Positions 62,427 through 64,000 of a stretch of 64,000 nucleotides of DNA are shown one piece after another; position 1 is the first letter of the stretch, and the number at the start of each line of letters is the position of its first letter. Position numbers and translations under genes: made by a program. The notes below the pieces were generated by a model, which did not search any database, was not told the origin of the DNA, and saw nothing but the letters and a program-made list of their open reading frames with translations. This DNA is from Mesorhizobium caraganae (lineage in GTDB: Bacteria; Pseudomonadota; Alphaproteobacteria; Rhizobiales; Rhizobiaceae), in NCBI RefSeq assembly GCF_016836705.1, contig NZ_JAFCGY010000002.1, positions 310,001 through 374,000 of the forward strand. Reading direction: 5' to 3'.

Positions 62427-63629
62427 TCAAACCGGACTCGGCGGTTTGCGCTCCCGCGCAATCCTGGCAGCGATCGCCTTGGCCTGGATGCGGGCGTTGG
62501 CGAAGCAGCCGCGGATGCTCGGCCGCATGCCGGTGAACCACAGGCCAGGCAATTTCGGGTCGCTGTCGGCGCCGTTGAACAGCGGCACGCCCTTTTTGTC
62601 GAGCACGCCGAGCTTGCCCAACATGGCCTCGAGACCGGTGCGGTAGCCGGTCGCGGCGATGACGATATCGGGCTGGATCGTCACGCCATTGTCGAAAATG
62701 ACCGCGTCGCGGGTGAATTCCCGCACCGTCGGCACGACGATGATCCTGCCGTCCTTGATGGCGTCGACGGCGCCGTCATCGGCGGCGATGGCGGTATAAT
62801 CCGACGCCAGCCGGCTTGCCCCGCCCGAGGGCGTCGGCGGCAGGCCGAAGGCGGCGAGGTCACCGAAGACCAGCCGCTGCGTCGCTGCCATCACTGCATC
62901 GGCAAGCTTGAACGGCAGCCGCGCCAGAATCGGCGAAAAGCGGTGGACAGCGATCTGGCCGATGCGCTTGGGCAGCAGCGCCGGGCCGTTTCGCGCTGAT
63001 AGCCAGATCTGCGCCGTATCCACCCGCGCCAGATGGTTGAGCGCGTCGAAACCGGAATTGCCGGCGCCGACGACCAGTATCTTTCGGCCGGCATAGTCAT
63101 TGGCGTCGCCGAACTCGGCCGAATGGATGACGCGCCCGGCAAAGGCCTTCATACCTTTCCAGGCCGGAATGACGGGCTGCCGGTCGCGCCCGGTGGCGAT
63201 GATGACATGGCGCGCCAGTCGCGGCCCGGCGCTTGTCTGCACAAGCCAGTGGTCACCGTCGAGGGCGATCTCATCGACCGAGACGCCGAACTCGACCGGC
63301 AGCCGGTGCATGGTGCGGAATTCGTTGAGATGGCGGATGATTGCGCTTCGGTGCGGAAAGGCAGGGGTGCCGGCGGGAAACGCGACGCCCGGAAGTGCCG
63401 AGAGATCGCGATGCGTGTTGAGGTGAAGCTGTGGGTGGCGCCGGTGCCATGGCTCGGCCAGCCGGGCCTCCTTTTCCAACACCCTCACTTGTACGCCGGC
63501 CTTGAGCAGCGCATGGGCTGCGGTCAGCCCGGCCCCGCCGGCGCCGATGACGATCACGCCGTTGAAAATCGCTTGCTGGCCGGCCTCGGCGTGCAAAATC
63601 CCTGCGTCCATGCCTCTATATGTCGCCAT
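62427..63629 (-). CDS. FAD/NAD(P)-dependent oxidoreductase (flavin monooxygenase-like)
   Basis: About 400 aa from ATG 63629 (GTG 63653 and ATG 63611 also possible). Two Rossmann motifs: VIVIGAGGAGLTAAHALLKA near the start for FAD and ILVVGAGNSGFDALNHLARV for NADPH. ATGRD and IVIAATGYRTGLEAML fit the FMO/YUCCA/CzcO group, but the FxGxxxHxxxY fingerprint is altered (FAGRVIHSAEFGDA, Phe in place of Tyr). Substrate unknown. Confidence 0.88.
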   Translation of the reverse strand: MATYRGMDAGILHAEAGQQAIFNGVIVIGAGGAGLTAAHALLKAGVQVRVLEKEARLAEPWHRRHPQLHLNTHRDLSALPGVAFPAGTPAFPHRSAIIRHLNEFRTMHRLPVEFGVSVDEIALDGDHWLVQTSAGPRLARHVIIATGRDRQPVIPAWKGMKAFAGRVIHSAEFGDANDYAGRKILVVGAGNSGFDALNHLARVDTAQIWLSARNGPALLPKRIGQIAVHRFSPILARLPFKLADAVMAATQRLVFGDLAAFGLPPTPSGGASRLASDYTAIAADDGAVDAIKDGRIIVVPTVREFTRDAVIFDNGVTIQPDIVIAATGYRTGLEAMLGKLGVLDKKGVPLFNGADSDPKLPGLWFTGMRPSIRGCFANARIQAKAIAARIARERKPPSPV

Positions 63630-63784
63630 CATGACCATGACTTTTGATGCCACGCTAGTGTATCGGGCCTATGCCGCTTCCGAAGCGGCGCGGTTGCAAG
63701 CCGCTTCGGCCTTGCCGTCGGCAGTGTTGCACAGTATTGACTGAAATAAGGCGGCGCTACCGCCAACGCAGCCACGAGGTGCCC

Positions 63785-64000
63785 ATGTCCGCGCGTATTT
63801 TCAGCCCAGCCAAAACCGCGATGCAGTCCGGCAAGGCCAAGACCGGCCATTGGGTGCTGGAATTCGATCCCGCCCAGCGTAAGAAGATCGACCCACTGAT
63901 GGGCTACACCACATCGGGCGACATGCTGAGCCAGATCCGGCTCACCTTCGACACCAGGGAAGAGGCGGTGGCTTATGCCGAAAAGCAGGGGCTGACCTTC
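63785..64000 (+). CDS. NDUFS4-like complex I subunit (cut by window edge)
   Basis: 72 codons from ATG 63785 to the window end. SARIFSPAKTAMQSGKAKTG and HWVLEFDP, then MGYTTSGDMLSQIRLTFDTR and EEAVAYAEKQGL match the bacterial ETC complex I 18-kDa (NDUFS4, PF04800) family, found in alphaproteobacteria as an accessory subunit of respiratory NADH dehydrogenase. Most of the C-terminus lies outside. Confidence 0.92.
   Translation, partial: MSARIFSPAKTAMQSGKAKTGHWVLEFDPAQRKKIDPLMGYTTSGDMLSQIRLTFDTREEAVAYAEKQGLTF

Overview
The window is high-GC alphaproteobacterial chromosome, most likely from a Mesorhizobium-type member of the Rhizobiales. I base this on the gene families seen: three tandem copies of the small Mesorhizobium-typical family I recognise as DUF680, DUF995 and DUF982 proteins, a MucR/Ros zinc-finger regulator, an Omp25/31-type porin, the uvrC-pgsA-moaD-moaE and purN-purM/pgsA-like/perM/hdaA blocks, an NDUFS4-like complex I subunit, and rhizobial palindromic intergenic repeats. 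No plasmid, phage, IS element, CRISPR array or rRNA operon was seen; one tRNA-Pro(TGG) is present.

Region by region. 1-15 kb is a surface-glycan district: an edge-truncated ATP-grasp protein, two very large paralogous glycosyltransferases (GT4-like half, GT2 half and a shared C-terminal domain), a GT92-like glycosyltransferase, a membrane sulfatase-fold phosphoglycerol/phosphoethanolamine transferase, DUF995, and an abutting pair making UDP-xylose and UDP-galactose. It ends in a 1.2 kb AT-rich gene-free stretch with Ros/MucR-box-like sequence. 16-24 kb holds housekeeping and small regulatory units: rlmJ, two TetR genes, a DMT exporter, a DinB protein, a histone-H1-like basic protein, a GST and a porin.

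24-31 kb carries a pteridine-reductase-like SDR, uvrC, pgsA, moaD, moaE, a YbaY+META protein and a divergent cupin/marR pair with paired operators. 31-40 kb has ndk, bluB, an octamer repeat array, a GST, DinB, GGDEF, a sterol-desaturase-like enzyme, a DUF982 protein, a UvrD-type helicase and small membrane proteins or lipoproteins. 40-46 kb holds an unassigned 2OG-dioxygenase/DMT exporter/LysR module, mucR and an ABC-F ATPase.

46-54.5 kb is catabolic: a molybdopterin oxidoreductase, then an AsnC regulator divergent from diaminopropionate ammonia-lyase, two M20 amidohydrolases, an arginase-family enzyme and a dapB-like gene. This looks like a route for N-acylated diamino acids. 54.5-64 kb holds the DUF680 trio, sixA, purN-purM, a second CDP-alcohol phosphotransferase, perM, hdaA, a decayed zone with an alcohol-dehydrogenase relic, tRNA-Pro, a flavin monooxygenase-like gene and the start of the NDUFS4-like gene.

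The strongest leads for new biology are the paired giant glycosyltransferases, the 2OG-oxygenase/exporter module, the diaminopropionate cluster, and an octamer array matching the Brucella HOOF-Print unit, arranged here as an inverted pair.
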